A stretch of DNA of 64,000 nt from Gerris lacustris (lineage: Eukaryota; Arthropoda; Insecta; Hemiptera; Gerridae): contig OX578284.1 of assembly GCA_951217055.1 (NCBI GenBank), positions 46,861,177-46,925,176 on the forward strand. Direction: 5' to 3'. Position numbers and translations under genes: made by a program. Each line of letters starts with the position of its first letter. Within the stretch, counting starts at the first letter, position 1. The notes below the pieces were generated by a model. The model was not told where the DNA came from. It made no database searches and worked only from the letters and a program-made list of their open reading frames with translations. Positions 1-11,345 of the stretch are shown in pieces.

Positions 1-48
1 GGAAAACATCGATGTCTTCGATACATCGACATCGATGTCCCAACCCTA
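1..48. repeat. End of a repeat rich in the palindrome ACATCGATGT
   Basis: Three spaced variants of ATCGATGT/ACATCGAT occur in the first 40 bases, followed by a sequence that reads CTAGGGTTGGGACATCG on the minus strand. This looks like the end of a DNA transposon cut by the window edge. A similar CTAGGGATGGG start is seen near 5606. The superfamily is unknown. Confidence 0.3.
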
Positions 49-169
49 GTCATTAGTGATCTATTTAAATCAGAGCATCATAGCACGGGATCGAACCAAC
101 GACCTTGATTCGTCTCGATTCATTGATAGCTGGGCGAGAGCCTAGAGCATCTCGAGCACGCTGGCTCCA
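49..169 (-). mobile_element. Truncated tRNA-derived SINE
   Basis: Read on the minus strand, an A-box-like stretch (CAGCGTGCTCG) lies about 56 bases before a good B-box (GGTTCGATCC, plus positions 88-97). The following CTCTGATTTAAATAGATCAC matches the body of the complete SINE at 37214-37502. This copy keeps the tRNA-like head and a short piece of the body. Its 3' part is replaced by the repeat at 1-48. Confidence 0.55.
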
Positions 170-354
170 TCCCAGAAGTTAAATTTAAATGTTTTAGGAG
201 TCAAACTGGGCCTCGAGAGAAGAGAAACTTACTATATTAGATAATAGTTATTAGATAATCCGAATTTTCAGTGTTAACACAACTATGCAGTTATCCGACT
301 TATGTCGCGTGACACAGATAAAAAAGTTATTTAACTACTACTATAAACACTACT

Positions 355-614
355 ACTACACTATTATGACCACACGAGGTAAATACTATAGCCACAAAGT
401 AGAGTATTATTATAACCACACGAGGTAAATACTATAGCCACAATGGAGAGTATTATTATAACCACACGAGGTAAATACTATTGCCACAAGGTAGAGTATT
501 ATTATAACCACACGAGGTAAATATCATAGCCACAAGGTAGGGTATTATTAAAACCACACGAGGTAAATACTATAGCCACAAGGTTGAGAATTATTATAAC
601 CACACTAGGTAAGT
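355..614. repeat. 46-bp minisatellite, about 5.3 copies
   Basis: The phrase CCACACGAGGTAAATACTAT recurs at 370, 416, 462, 508, 554 and, diverged, at 600, giving an exact 46-bp period. Each unit also carries AGCCACAA and GTATTATTATAA. Units differ by a few substitutions and keep the period without indels. Confidence 0.9.
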
Positions 615-1973
615 AGTAAATTTCAGTATTTTCCAGAATCAAATTATGATTAATTTGCGATTATTTGTGCAAACAGTTCTCCACAAAACATGCAAAAACA
701 ATTTTTACTGAAATATGTCTCTAAGTGGATCGTCTTGCTTTAAAATTAAATTTAAATTTAGAAGAAACCCGTTTATTTTTTATATTACCTTGTGGGCCTT
801 ACAAAATGCTTCATGTAACAATCATAATACTTTTACGCAATCTTAATAAAACTTTAAACCTCCTCCAAAAAATTGCCTAAAGCCTTATTGCAAAAAAAAA
901 GTATCGCTACAAAAAAACAACTTTTTAACATTTCTTGTTTGCTTGTTTCTTGCAAAAAATTACTTTTTTTTTTTTTTGTATAAGCTTTCACTTTCTTAAA
1001 ACATTTAACAACAACAACAAAAAATAAGTTTATTATAAGAATGTTTTACGCTTCTTAAAAAATAAAAATACCAAAAGCTTCTTTCATGTTTCTTTTGGGA
1101 AAAGAATGAAAATCCACAACAATGAAGAGGATTTTTAGAGGTACCCATTATGCATAACAATTATTTAAATCATGCTATTAACAAAAAAAAAAAAAAAAAA
1201 AAAAAAAAAACTTAATAAAACAACGATTCTTTTTACAGAAAATCCTGCCGGATTCAAATAAAGACCTCGGGATTACGCAGTGCAGGTAAAAACACTCTGT
1301 TTTTATGATTCGCTAACCTTAAGGCTAGAAAATAACCTTTTCCTTGAAAAGCCTTAATACTGTTTAATATTTTTGATTTAGGATGATTACTTTTATATTC
1401 AAGGGATACGGTCACATTCCTAGACATAACCTTTAAATAGAACGTCCAAGTTTATTAATTTTAAAAACCTTTTTGCTTCCCAGCCTAAACTTTTTAACGA
1501 AAAAAGGGGGTAAAAGGACCCTCAGCCATTTTGTGGTTTAGGTTAGGTTTTCGTTGCCGAGAAAATTTAACCAAGTAAATAAGGAAAAAGACAACGTGGG
1601 GAACTCCTCCTAACCCTAACACTGTTTTAATAACAAAGTTTTAAATAAACATACATATAATTTGGAAGCAAGCCAATGAAGTACAGGAAACTTGCTGAAA
1701 ATAGACTTTTCCAGAGTTTATTTATACGATGCGAATGATGTTGATAAGTTTATTTTTACGATGCACATGATAAAAGAAAAACTATTGATAGAGAAAGTTC
1801 GCATTTTTGTAAAGACTATAAGACAGAGGACAGGATAAAAAATGTGAGTAAACTGACCCCATAAAATTAATAATGATATATATGAATATAATATATATAT
1901 AATAACAAGACTCCTTCCTCAACTCAACTCAGGGAGACGGTCAGGTGCAATAAAAACTCCACATTCACATCAA
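615..1973. other. Non-coding AT-rich stretch
   Basis: No open frame with recognisable content is seen. It holds homopolymers, notably an A-run at about 1183-1210 and T-runs near 965-978, which may be tails of unrecognised retrotransposon copies. Confidence 0.5.
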
Positions 1974-2015
1974 GCCAACGTTTCGGCAACTGTTTAATGT
2001 TGCCTTCATCAGGGC
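1974..2015 (-). ncRNA. Hammerhead ribozyme-like core
   Basis: On the minus strand the order is CTGATGA, stem II (GGCAAC, 8-base loop, GTTGCC), GAAA, then CGTT. These are the invariant blocks of a hammerhead (CUGANGA, stem II, GAAA). GCC before the core and GGC after GTT can pair as a short stem I. Stem III would be only ACGU, which is self-complementary. Such minimal stem III hammerheads are known from ends of Penelope-like retroelements, where pairing in dimers is proposed. Cleavage activity is inferred. Confidence 0.55.
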
Positions 2016-3200
2016 AAACTGTAACATTCATAAAAAATATATGTGAGCATAAACAAGCAGGCTACGAACAAGGTAAAAAATAAGTAAAACACATAACCGG
2101 AACTAAATCAAAACTTACATGAAGATGAAGGACAAAGCACAAATAATGCAAAAAAGAGAAGGAAGCATATAACAAATTAAAGGGAACAAGGTGAAAAAGG
2201 AATTTAAAAAACACTGTTAAAATGCTCACGGCTCACAGAAAGTAAATAAATGTAAGAATGACAGCTGACGGTGGCGCTGTTGACGGCAGAACGGAGAAGC
2301 TAAAAACCAAGTCTTCGTTAGCATGCAGTGCAACCTAGCGGCCAAGAGAAGTACTAGCAAGCTAAATCTAAGCACAAAGGAAAATAGGGAATTTTTTCCT
2401 ATTTTCCCCTAAATTTTGACCTTAGAATAAGCTTAAAGGTCATGGTCAAAGACTTGGTGAAGGACATATTTTAGGTAAAATTTCCTGCTCTTTTCAAATC
2501 CGCAATAAAAAATGGGTTCCCATTTAAAATAACGAAGTTGTGATTTGGAGTAATATTTGAATAACTAACCAATCAAGTGACAAACTAGTTTACTAACTAA
2601 TTTTGTAATCAGGATTATGAAAATCACATTGTCCACCATAAAGGGAGGGACATGGCCGCTCTCCATCGGTTTTTTTTTATTTTTTTTCTAATACCCATTG
2701 CCAAGCTATGTCCCGCAGAAGAACTTAGCCAACCACATATTCTTAAAAGTCACCAAAAGATTTACTTATACACAAAATTGTAACTTGATGTTAGTCAGAC
2801 ACTTTTTTGCACGCTATCTCTTGGACTAGAAGTGGTAATAATTTCATTGGACAATTAAATGAGCCAACGACTAATAAGAGGTGTAATAATAGAAGTAATA
2901 GAAAAGGAGAATCACAGTTTTGGATCAAAAAAGAGGAGATACACAACAATTTTCACGGTACACTACAATTCACTACAAGATGCACTATAATTTACACTAA
3001 AAGGTTTTGAATGGAAATTATTAGAAGAAACCATTAACTGGACAAATAAAATTGAAACTAAGGGACCAATAGTGTGCTGATTACGACCTACTATATGCAA
3101 TATAAGAGGAAAGGGGTTGAAGGAGATGTTAACAGAAAGGCTGCTAGTTCAAGACTAATTTATTTGAATACAAATACATAACGTAGATAAGAGATAATAT
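2016..3200. other. No recognisable gene
   Basis: Sequence of ordinary complexity. A 67-codon open frame at 2807-3010 has no recognisable domain and no coding support. The part next to the hammerhead-like core (about 1910-2100) may belong to the same retroelement end. Confidence 0.45.
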
Positions 3201-3204
3201 TATG

Positions 3205-3414
3205 ATGTTACATCATCCAAAATTCATTGAAATCGGAAGAGTAGCTTCTAAGTTATGGTGGCTCACAAAAATGTTGACGGACAAACAAGTTGAAATAAGG
3301 ACTGACTAGCGACAGAAAGGCACGAGACTATGTTCCCGATGTTTCAAATGGATTTCTGTCACGGAATTTATTATTTACGATGGCTTCAGTCACCCTGGAT
3401 AAACTAGGAAGCAA
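3205..3414 (-). repeat. Family B repeat, diverged copy
   Basis: It contains the family signatures in order: ATTCATTGAAATCGGA, TGGCTCACAAAAATGTTGACGG, a GACAG-rich part, TTCCCGATGT, GGATTTCTGTC, and the terminal GCTTC...GGAAGCAA. Strand is set so that the end beginning TTGCTTCCGAGCTTACC is the left end. Confidence 0.6.
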
Positions 3415-3761
3415 AAAGTTTGAGAATATCAGCTCACCTTTTAAGGAATCGAAGTTGAAAGTTATGTCCTACTAAATAACAACTTACCGGTTTACTGACT
3501 CTTGTGATATAATAAATAGAATTTAACATTAAAGTCTCAAAGCAATATAGAAGCCTTTAAAAACACACAATAAAAACAATAAAAGAAACAACATTACAGA
3601 CTGGTAATAAAGCAAATATTTAAAAATGAATTGGTTGGTGTTGGTATGACTGAGATTTTATGGTACCACTTCATAATTATGACTAGAGAGGGCTAATATA
3701 AAATTCACAGGGTTAATATAAAAAAGTTGCACAAATGTTTCAAATTTCAGCACTTAATCTT

Positions 3762-3856
3762 AAACAGTTGGGGCCCTATGAACCATTGAGCGACGGACAG
3801 AAGGACACATCACCCTCGGCATAAGGGTTTTGAGAAGTATCTACAAAATCCTAAAA
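3762..3856. repeat. Family I repeat, copy 1
   Basis: About 95 bases closely match 50482-50585 (shared GGACACATCACCCTCGGC, GGTTTTGAGAAGTATCTAC). The copy stops where the foldback element at 3857 begins, so it appears interrupted by that insertion. The parent element is not recognised. Confidence 0.65.
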
Positions 3857-4415
3857 AGTGACATAACAATATTGTCACCACACAATTATTCAGGGTGGTC
3901 GAAAAGTCCCCCCCCCCTTAACTTTTGATAAATTTAGATAAATTAATGAAACTTGGGGGATCTGTTCCATGTAAAGGAAAGTGTGTTTTCATCCACTCGC
4001 ATACTAGGGGCAACAACCATTTTGCCCCCAGGGAATGAATCTACCATTTTTATACCTTTGTCCCCAGTTTGAAATATTAAAGTTAGGTGGCCTGGGGCAA
4101 AATGAGTGGTTGCCCCAAGTGCAGATTGCATGAAAACAAACTTCCCTTAACATGGTACGGATCTCCCAAGTTTCATTAATTTATCTCATACCGTTCAAAA
4201 GTTAAGAGGAGGGGGGGGACTTTTGGACCACCCTGTATATAATTAAACATATGCGTTTCAACATTTATATAATTTTCAGTGTAAGTGTTAAGTGAGTGAA
4301 AGACTACTGCAGATTTTCACTCACTATGCTAACACTTACACTGAAAATTATATATAAATGTCTATACGCTTATGGTTAATTATATATAAAATTGTGGTGA
4401 CAATATTGTTGTGAT
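3857..4415. mobile_element. Foldback MITE hosting a nested MITE
   Basis: The left arm (3857-3890 plus 4236-4310) matches the reverse complement of the right arm (about 4316-4415). Both share ACAATATTGTCACCACA, TATATAATTAA and TTTTCAGTGTAAGTGTTA. The two parts of the left arm are separated exactly by the CAGGGTGG element at 3891-4235, so a roughly 215-bp foldback was split by a later insertion. No coding content. Confidence 0.75.
3891..4235. mobile_element. CAGGGTGG-type mariner-like MITE (family A), short form
   Basis: It starts CAGGGTGGTCGAAAAGTC and ends GACTTTTGGACCACCCTG, giving long inverted ends that include a C-run or G-run and ATAAATTAATGAAACTTGG. TA borders the right end. Other copies have TA on both sides, the Tc1/mariner target. 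It is 345 bp, a deletion form of the 1,050-bp copy at 28506-29555. No transposase. Confidence 0.8.
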
Positions 4416-5412
4416 ACTTTCTCTAGTCATGACTAATATTTAAAACTAAAAATTAAAAAAAAAAAAAATCTAAAGGCTATATTATTACAATCCGCATGAT
4501 TTACATTCAGTCCTACCATCTAAAAAAAAAATATCTTATACAGCATGTGTAATAATACATAATTTATTAAAAGTACTAAATCATAAATCCTTAATAATAT
4601 TCTTTGACTCAAAGCCAATAAGCTTCAATGATAAGTGAGTACATTGCACTGTTCAACTATAATTTTTTTTTTTTTTTTATTAACTAAATTGATTTTCTTT
4701 TCTTTCATTTGTAATTTGTTATTAGAGCTAATTTATCATATTATACGTTTTATACTTCATAAGAAGGGGGAAAAATAGAATTTTTTTTTCGTTGTCTACC
4801 ACTTTCCAAAAGGTTATATTTCATTTATTGTTCTTTCGCATTCTATATTTTCTTTTTTCTTTATCATTTATTCTGTAAGAGAAGAGAGATATTATATGCT
4901 TTTATGCGTTTTTATTTTGGAATAAAAAAAAAGAATAAATGCTTTTACAGTAGTTTATTCTCTGCTAAAGAAGTGTTTGAGAGTGAGAAATAAAGTGGTG
5001 TTCCCATAAAACCACTTAAATTTGTTTATTTTTTTTCTTTTATATGATATATTATTCTCCTTTCCTGAGTTTACACAATGATTCTTTTACTTTCCCTCGT
5101 GATGTACATGTGTAAGTAGCATTACAGGGAGCTCTTATATTTCAGAATAAAGCGTTTCTCCGCATAAAATGGACATAAGAGAATTGAAGTTTGAGTTTTT
5201 TGGTATTATGCTTGATGTTTCTTCCTACTTATTATCCAGTTTTTTGCGAGATATACAATTTAGTGTGTCTTTATTTATCTCGTGTGAGCATTAATTTCAT
5301 AGCCAAAGTATGTTTAAGTATGTTACAGCATAAGTATGTTATAGTATAAGTATGTTACATTAAAATAAATTATAATCAAATTTTACTTTGCAAGATACAA
5401 AGAAAAAAATGT
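4416..5412. other. No recognisable gene
   Basis: AT-rich with several A or T runs (for example 4457-4468 and 4663-4678). TAAGTATGTTA-like words recur at about 5310-5360. No coding or RNA signal was found. Confidence 0.5.
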
Positions 5413-5450
5413 AGGATAGCTGTTTAGTGTGGCACATAGCTCCCTCGCGT
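5413..5450 (-). repeat. Family B right-end fragment
   Basis: It contains TTTAGTGTGGCACATAGC followed by TCCCTCGCGT, the reverse complement of the conserved family B right end (GCGAGGAAGCTATGTGCCAC). Confidence 0.55.
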
Positions 5451-5605
5451 ATTATTAGACGAATAGTCACAAAAAAACTAAAAGAGGGGATGTTTTAGAC
5501 ATGTTTCAATCCCGAGTGGGCTCACATCAATTTTTATTCAATATTATGTGTACACAGATGGTTGGAATTAAAATGCGACCATCTGTAGACTACTTACTAT
5601 CAACT

Positions 5606-5730
5606 AGGGATGGGTCGAAAAGGATCAACCTGATACTTTGAACCTGGTACTGGGAAGTACCTAGTGCGAGTATCGGGTACTTTAGAAATTAACCGGGTAT
5701 TTTCAGTACCTGGTTCGAAAAGTACCAACA
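5606..5730. repeat. Cluster of GGTACT/AGTACC inverted words
   Basis: It begins CTAGGGATGGGTCGAAAAGG. Within 125 bases GGTACT, AGTACC, GGGTAC, GGGTAT and AGTACC occur in alternating orientation, ending GGTTCGAAAAGTACC. The layout resembles a short DNA transposon with internal palindromes. The class is not assigned. Confidence 0.4.
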
Positions 5731-5734
5731 AATC

Positions 5735-6640
5735 AAATGTGGTGAGTTGTAATTTCTAAGAAAGAGGTTTGATTGATAGTTAGTGGTTAAATTCAAATAT
5801 TTTCCCGGGCAATAGTTCATCAGTATATCAACTGAGATTAGGTCAGCTGACACATTATTTAGTGTTTAAATGTGACATGGTGCCATGGGAACTCCAGCTT
5901 AGACAATAAGTTCGCCTCACGCAACTCAATTACGACCCCCTCCAGACTCCGTATTTGACTCTAGAGTCACTCTTATCACTTCTCCCCAGGTAAATACTTT
6001 GAATCAAGGACGGTGCATGGAGAAAGCCTAAATAGAGGGTGGTAGGGAGGGGTAGCTTTAGGTTAGTAGGAGAGAGCTGTGACGTAACGAGAGTCCCGGA
6101 ATGCATAACCAGCTAATGAATACAGTATAACTTACGTCAATTTCCATACATCTCCTAATCTCCTGTATCATAAACAATTCCCTATCCTTCAAGTATTGGC
6201 TTAACTATTTTAATTAAGATTGAGATCTTAACGTTTCAAAAGGTATTCGATAAGGAAAGCGTTCTAAAACTCATGGAAAGTTAATTTTATTTGTCAAAAG
6301 ATAGTTAAATGTATTTCAGATTTAGACGAAACTATTATTAAAAAAAAAATGTTAAACAGAGATTAATAATGCTGTTTTATTTTAATTGTGTATTATCCTT
6401 ATTCATTTATTATTAGTTGTTAATTTTTTTAAAAAAAAGTTTTTAAGTTTAAGTACAAAAATGCCAAAATTAAGTGATGATGTTAATTTAAAATTTAATT
6501 ATGTCGCGAAGAAGAATGTGTGTGGAATGCCAGTATTCCGTATTATAAAAACAAGTCTACGCGTGATTCATCACTTCAAAAATTGGTGCAAAGTTAATGA
6601 CGATAAAAATTACTATTAATGAATTTATAACTGAAATAAA
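5735..6640. other. No recognisable gene
   Basis: A 77-codon frame at 6386-6619 is lysine-rich and has no recognisable domain. I see no support for expression. Confidence 0.45.
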
Positions 6641-6700
6641 AATAGACTGCCAATTGGTGTGGCACATAGCTTCCTCGCATGCTATCACGTACTTATTGAT
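6641..6700 (-). repeat. Family B right-end fragment
   Basis: AATAGACTGCCAATTGGTGT followed by GGCACATAGCTTCCTCGCAT is nearly identical to the minus-oriented right end at 30963-31010. Confidence 0.65.
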
Positions 6701-6824
6701 TTTACGCTTTTACAAGCCATTATTGTCTAATTTGTTAAATTTTTCCCCCTGTTTTTTTTATCTGTCAAAATTGTTTTGATTTATTACTTAAATTAAAGTA
6801 TCAATTATGCAAAAGTTAAAGAGC

Positions 6825-7235
6825 GCAGACGGTTCAAAGTAATCTGGGGCTATCTACAGGCTACTTTCGAAAAACTATAAAAGTTGCAAACAAGTCAGAT
6901 AAGTACTTTTGAAGCTATAGGTGTAAATCAATATATGTTTGTGCGAATGTGGAAGAGAAACAAATGAACGTAGAAAGTTGAAACTTTTATGGGACTAACA
7001 ATGGGCTACTCATGACGTACCACCCAAGTTTCATTAAAATTAAAAGTGTAGTTTTTAAGATACGTTGGTTTGCAAAAATTGAACGACAGACTGACAGACA
7101 GACACGGAACCAAATATGATCCCTGATGTCTGAAACGGATTTCTGTCTTGGAATGTTTGAAATGGGAGACCTAAAAAGGTTTCGTTTGTCGAAACGATTA
7201 CATAGCTTCAGTCACCTTTGGTAAGCTCGGGAGCA
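6825..7235 (-). repeat. Family B repeat, subfamily B2
   Basis: It contains GTTTCATTAAAATTAAAAG, GTTGGTTTGCAAAAATTGAA, a GACTGACAGACAGACACGG run, CTGATGTCTGAAACGGATTT and the terminal CTTTGGTAAGCTCGGGAGC. B2 shares the TTGCTTCCGAGCTTACC end with B1 but has a different body from the GACAGACAG run outward. Confidence 0.75.
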
Positions 7236-7339
7236 AAATCAAAGATCAACTTATTGTCAGATGTTGACAACAATTGACAAATCAACGAGGTACTTAATAA
7301 ATTACTTAAACACGGTCTCGCGATAGTAATGATACTCCT

Positions 7340-7360
7340 CCTAGCTTGTACCAAGCTAGG
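7340..7360. repeat. Perfect 9-bp hairpin
   Basis: CCTAGCTTG, a 3-base loop, then CAAGCTAGG. No terminator or tRNA context is seen. Confidence 0.6.
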
Positions 7361-7369
7361 ATAGAAAGC

Positions 7370-8490
7370 TAGCAAACTGGATAGGAATAACTTGAAAAAC
7401 TAGCCACGTGTATTCCAGGCATAAGGCATTAATATAAAATGGTACAAGGATATTGTAGCTATATGTTATACATATTATTCCTCATGGGTCCTCTAAAAAA
7501 ATACTAAAGGTAATACCCTAAATATATTGGATATTCATAAAGCTTCGAATACATTAATAAAATTTAACAACATTTACAACTCTGGAAAATGATAATAGAA
7601 AACTTTATGACTATTACTCGAGTAAAGATTATAAAATAAATTTGGTTATAAATAAAACGAATATCTTCAAAAACATAAGCGGTAAAGATAAGGGTATAAA
7701 AGTACCTGTGTTTTATAGAAAACATTTTAAAAGTGATTTATATAAACACATGAGACCCTTAAAAGAACTCGTAGTAAAGACAACGATAAATTTTAAAAAT
7801 AAATTCTTAAACAGGAACATAAGAACGTTTCAAAGTTTTAGAAAAAACTGAGACAGATTAAAAGTAAACCTTTAAAAAGATATAAATAAACATAAAACCC
7901 TTTAAATCTAGACCAAAAGAAAAGATAAGGAATTGTACAGTAAGTATAAAAATCCCAACCGATGTAATTTTTAACTCTTAAAATGTTATTTAAAAAGATA
8001 TTTCAAACCTTAGCGTACGGTTAACATTTACAACATCAAATACGGGAAACATATTAAATAAGAATTTTCTATACATCGTAAATACACACAAAAAATATTC
8101 AATGATAAAGTTCATTCCTCACAGAAATAAAATATCAAAAGAAGTAAAAAGATTTTCTGAAAGTTGACTTACAGTCAAGTCAAAGCAAGAATATTTAATT
8201 CATGACGTATCAACAATTCAAAGAGACAACTTCAATTCTCAACTCTAAGACTCCCTCTGCTCTTTTTTCTAAAGCACTTTCTTATTGCTCTGGCATTGAT
8301 GACTATATTTTTTACTTTTTTAATATAAAAGTACAGATTTCGGGTTTTTTTTCTCTTAATTTACCATTTTAATGCATTTCTAAATTTCGTGTCCACGGGA
8401 CTCAGCTTAGAATGTTTACCAATCTAGACAGTCAGACATTTTTAAATTTGGACCCTAAATTGTTTAAACCCATGGAAATTCTTGCGGATT
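7370..8490. other. No recognisable gene
   Basis: AT-rich. The 69-codon frame at 7642-7851 is rich in Lys, Asn and Phe, as expected of random AT-rich sequence, and shows no domain. Confidence 0.5.
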
Positions 8491-8491
8491 T

Positions 8492-8780
<289 letters not shown>

Positions 8781-9458
8781 CAGTTTGTCCCAAAATAGAG
8801 TATCCGAGAGAATTTTTTTTTATTTTTTGGTTTTCGAAAAAAAGTAATTCTTTATAAAAACTCCTGCTTGTTCTTAAACTCCTTTTTTTCCCTTTTAACC
8901 TAGATAAAGGAAAGAATTAAACAGGCAACTGTTTTTTCCAATTGAGCAAGTTCACAAGGCTTGTATAGAATTCATAAATTGAATCGAAATTAGCGTAGAA
9001 GTAGGCAATACATTTGGATGATCATTTCTTTTTTTTCAACTCTGTTGATTTGTTGTGATACTAAAATTGATGTTAAGATTAGAATTATTAATTACTTGAT
9101 GTTATGATTTTTTGTGTTTTTTTATTTTTTTGTTTATTAAATTAGCTTATTATTTGATTTATAAGTAATTCATTTTGTTTTCATAAAATAAATTAAAATT
9201 TAATATTTATACTTTTTTGCAATTCTGAACCACTTTTCTTAATAATTATTTTTCGGTATCATCAAAAATAAGGATAGTTTACTCTTGAAGTTAGTCTTAA
9301 AGTTTTCAAAAAACACAACACCCTGTACACAAAATCAAGAAAATTTTAGAATTTTTAGAGGCTTAACAAGCAGGAGTTTTTAAAAAGAATGCATTTTTTT
9401 CGAAAACCCAAAAATAAGAAAATTTCCCCTCTCGGATACTCTATCTTGGGACACACTG
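8781..9458. mobile_element. Mariner-like MITE inside an (AT)n tract
   Basis: The left end CAGTTTGTCCCAAAATAGAG and right end (reverse complement CAGTGTGTCCCAAGATAGAG) are 30-base inverted ends with two mismatches. Homology extends to about 100 bases through TTTTCGAAAAAAA and AACTCCTGCTTGTT. The interior is AT-rich with no transposase. TA precedes the left end and AT repeats flank both sides, fitting TA-targeted insertion into a TA-rich microsatellite. The right flank reads AA, so the duplication is not perfect. Confidence 0.75.
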
Positions 9459-9459
9459 A

Positions 9460-9546
<87 letters not shown>
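9459..9546. repeat. (AT)n microsatellite
   Basis: About 40 AT units directly right of the MITE. It is probably the other half of the tract at 8492-8780. Confidence 0.95.
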
Positions 9547-9614
9547 CTCAACATAATCTAAATGACATAATACATAATCTAAATGAAAATCAGAACATAA
9601 TTAAAGCTGAAATA

Positions 9615-9615
9615 T

Positions 9616-9696
<81 letters not shown>
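9615..9696. repeat. (AT)n microsatellite
   Basis: A second AT tract separated from the previous one by about 70 bases in which ACATAATCTAAATGA recurs imperfectly. Confidence 0.95.
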
Positions 9697-9698
<2 letters not shown>

Positions 9699-9699
9699 G

Positions 9700-10740
9700 A
9701 TTAGTTATATCAGAAGTATTTATGAAATGCCTATTTGCAGTATCACGTTTCTCAAAAAAATCTGAAATCAATTATTATTCCAATACCTCAAAATTATTTC
9801 AATATTCTTTATTTTATGGACGAATAAGTCCACATACTTTGGAAACATTAAAAAATAAATAACAATTCCAAAAAGCAAGTGACAAATAACAAAAAGCAAA
9901 GGGACACGACTTTCACATTTGTCATTAAAAATTGAAAACTATATATTTTTCTTGTTCTGTCTTGTACGGATCACGTTTCTTCATTTCTCTACACGTTTTT
10001 CCTCTCATATCATTAAATATTCGCAAGGGAGAAGAGGCATGCAGAACTCCAGTATATTCACAAAGTCTGTGGAGAATGTATTTCCGAGCCCAAAACTTTT
10101 CCACAGCTAAATTTAAAATGACGCCAAAACCCTAAAACTAGTAAAAGTTAGGTAAATCTTTTTTTTTTCGGACTAATAATAAAAAAAACAACAAAAAAAC
10201 AAGGAGTTTAAAAATAGAGCTGGAAATATTTTTTTAGCGGGAAACCGCAAAGGGTCTAGAGCGCACTAAGTCGACGCGCGAGAAACTCAAAATACTGTTT
10301 TGATGAACATTGCAGGGTCTTTCAAACCGTTAAGTTATTCATGAACGTGAGCTGTTTATTAGACTCTAAAGATTATAAGGGAGTAGGGTTTCTGCCAGAT
10401 TTAATATACTTTACACTTTTGAGAGCCTTGTTTATAATTCCATTTACATTTCTCTGTTTTATCTCTTATTTCACTTATCCTTTATTGCGTATATATTTAC
10501 ATTTAACAACAGCATAATTTTTTTTTTTTTTTTGTTTATCTAATCGTATTTAAATTCATTTTGAGGAAAAATAATTCTTACTGTTCGAATACACTTTCCG
10601 AGTAACTATATTCGTTAAATTTTATTTTTAGATCACCTATACTGACGATTAAAGGTTAAGATAATTACAAGATAAAAAGAACTTTTTATATACATACTAC
10701 GTTTTTAAATTTTCTGTTGAATCATATGTATTGTTGATAA
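9700..10740. other. No recognisable gene
   Basis: Two overlapping short frames at 9919-10135 show no recognisable domain. The rest is AT-rich with a T-run at 10518-10533. Confidence 0.5.
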
Positions 10741-11280
10741 TTGACCGAGCGAAGCGAGGTCTATGTTTTAACTTTTTCTTCCCCGGTCTTGCCCAGGTAC
10801 TGGACCGTTTTGCATTTCGTTTGAAAATGTTTGTTACGCGCTTACGACCAAACGCTTTGTTCGATTTTCTTCAAATTTGGCATGGATGTTCTTTGAAGTC
10901 ATAAAAAATAACGTATGAGTTTTATATTTAATGAATTTTATTTTTACACTTTTTATAAAAAAAAATAAAAATTAAAAATAAAAATAAATATTTTTATTTT
11001 AATTTTTTTTATTTTTTGTTTATTAAAAAATAAACAAAAAAGATTTTTTGTTTATCTTGAAATTTGGCATGAATATTCCTCCAAGTCTGGAAAATAAATA
11101 TATTTAGTTGTTTTTTTGTATATATTTTTTTCTTATTAATTAAAAAAAAAGTATAGACTTTTTTCAAAAAAAAAAAAAAATATATATTTTTATTTTCTCT
11201 TGAAATTTGGAATAGATGTTCCGTTAAGACATTAAAATCGATTTATATGGTTTGTTTGTTTAAAAAAGGTTTAGAACTAG
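10741..11280. repeat. Family F repeat with three diverged AAATTTGG units
   Basis: It opens with GACCGAGCGAAGCGAGGTC, which can form an interrupted hairpin, followed by CTATG. The phrase CTTGAAATTTGGCATGAAT and variants, with GTTC and AAGTC nearby, recurs near 10868, 11056 and 11199, separated by A/T homopolymers. It ends next to a tRNA-like B-box. The class is unknown. Confidence 0.45.
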
Positions 11281-11345
11281 CATAAAAATAACCTTCCCAG
11301 CAGGGAATCGAACCCGGCCTCTCACCGCCCGGCCACTCCGGGCTG
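11281..11345 (-). repeat. tRNA-like (SINE-related) fragment
   Basis: On the minus strand an A-box-like TGGCCGGGCGG is followed only about 10 bases later by a perfect B-box, GGTTCGATTCC. The head resembles class II tRNAs (Leu or Ser) with the middle deleted, so this is a pseudo-tRNA or SINE remnant, not a working gene. Confidence 0.5.
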
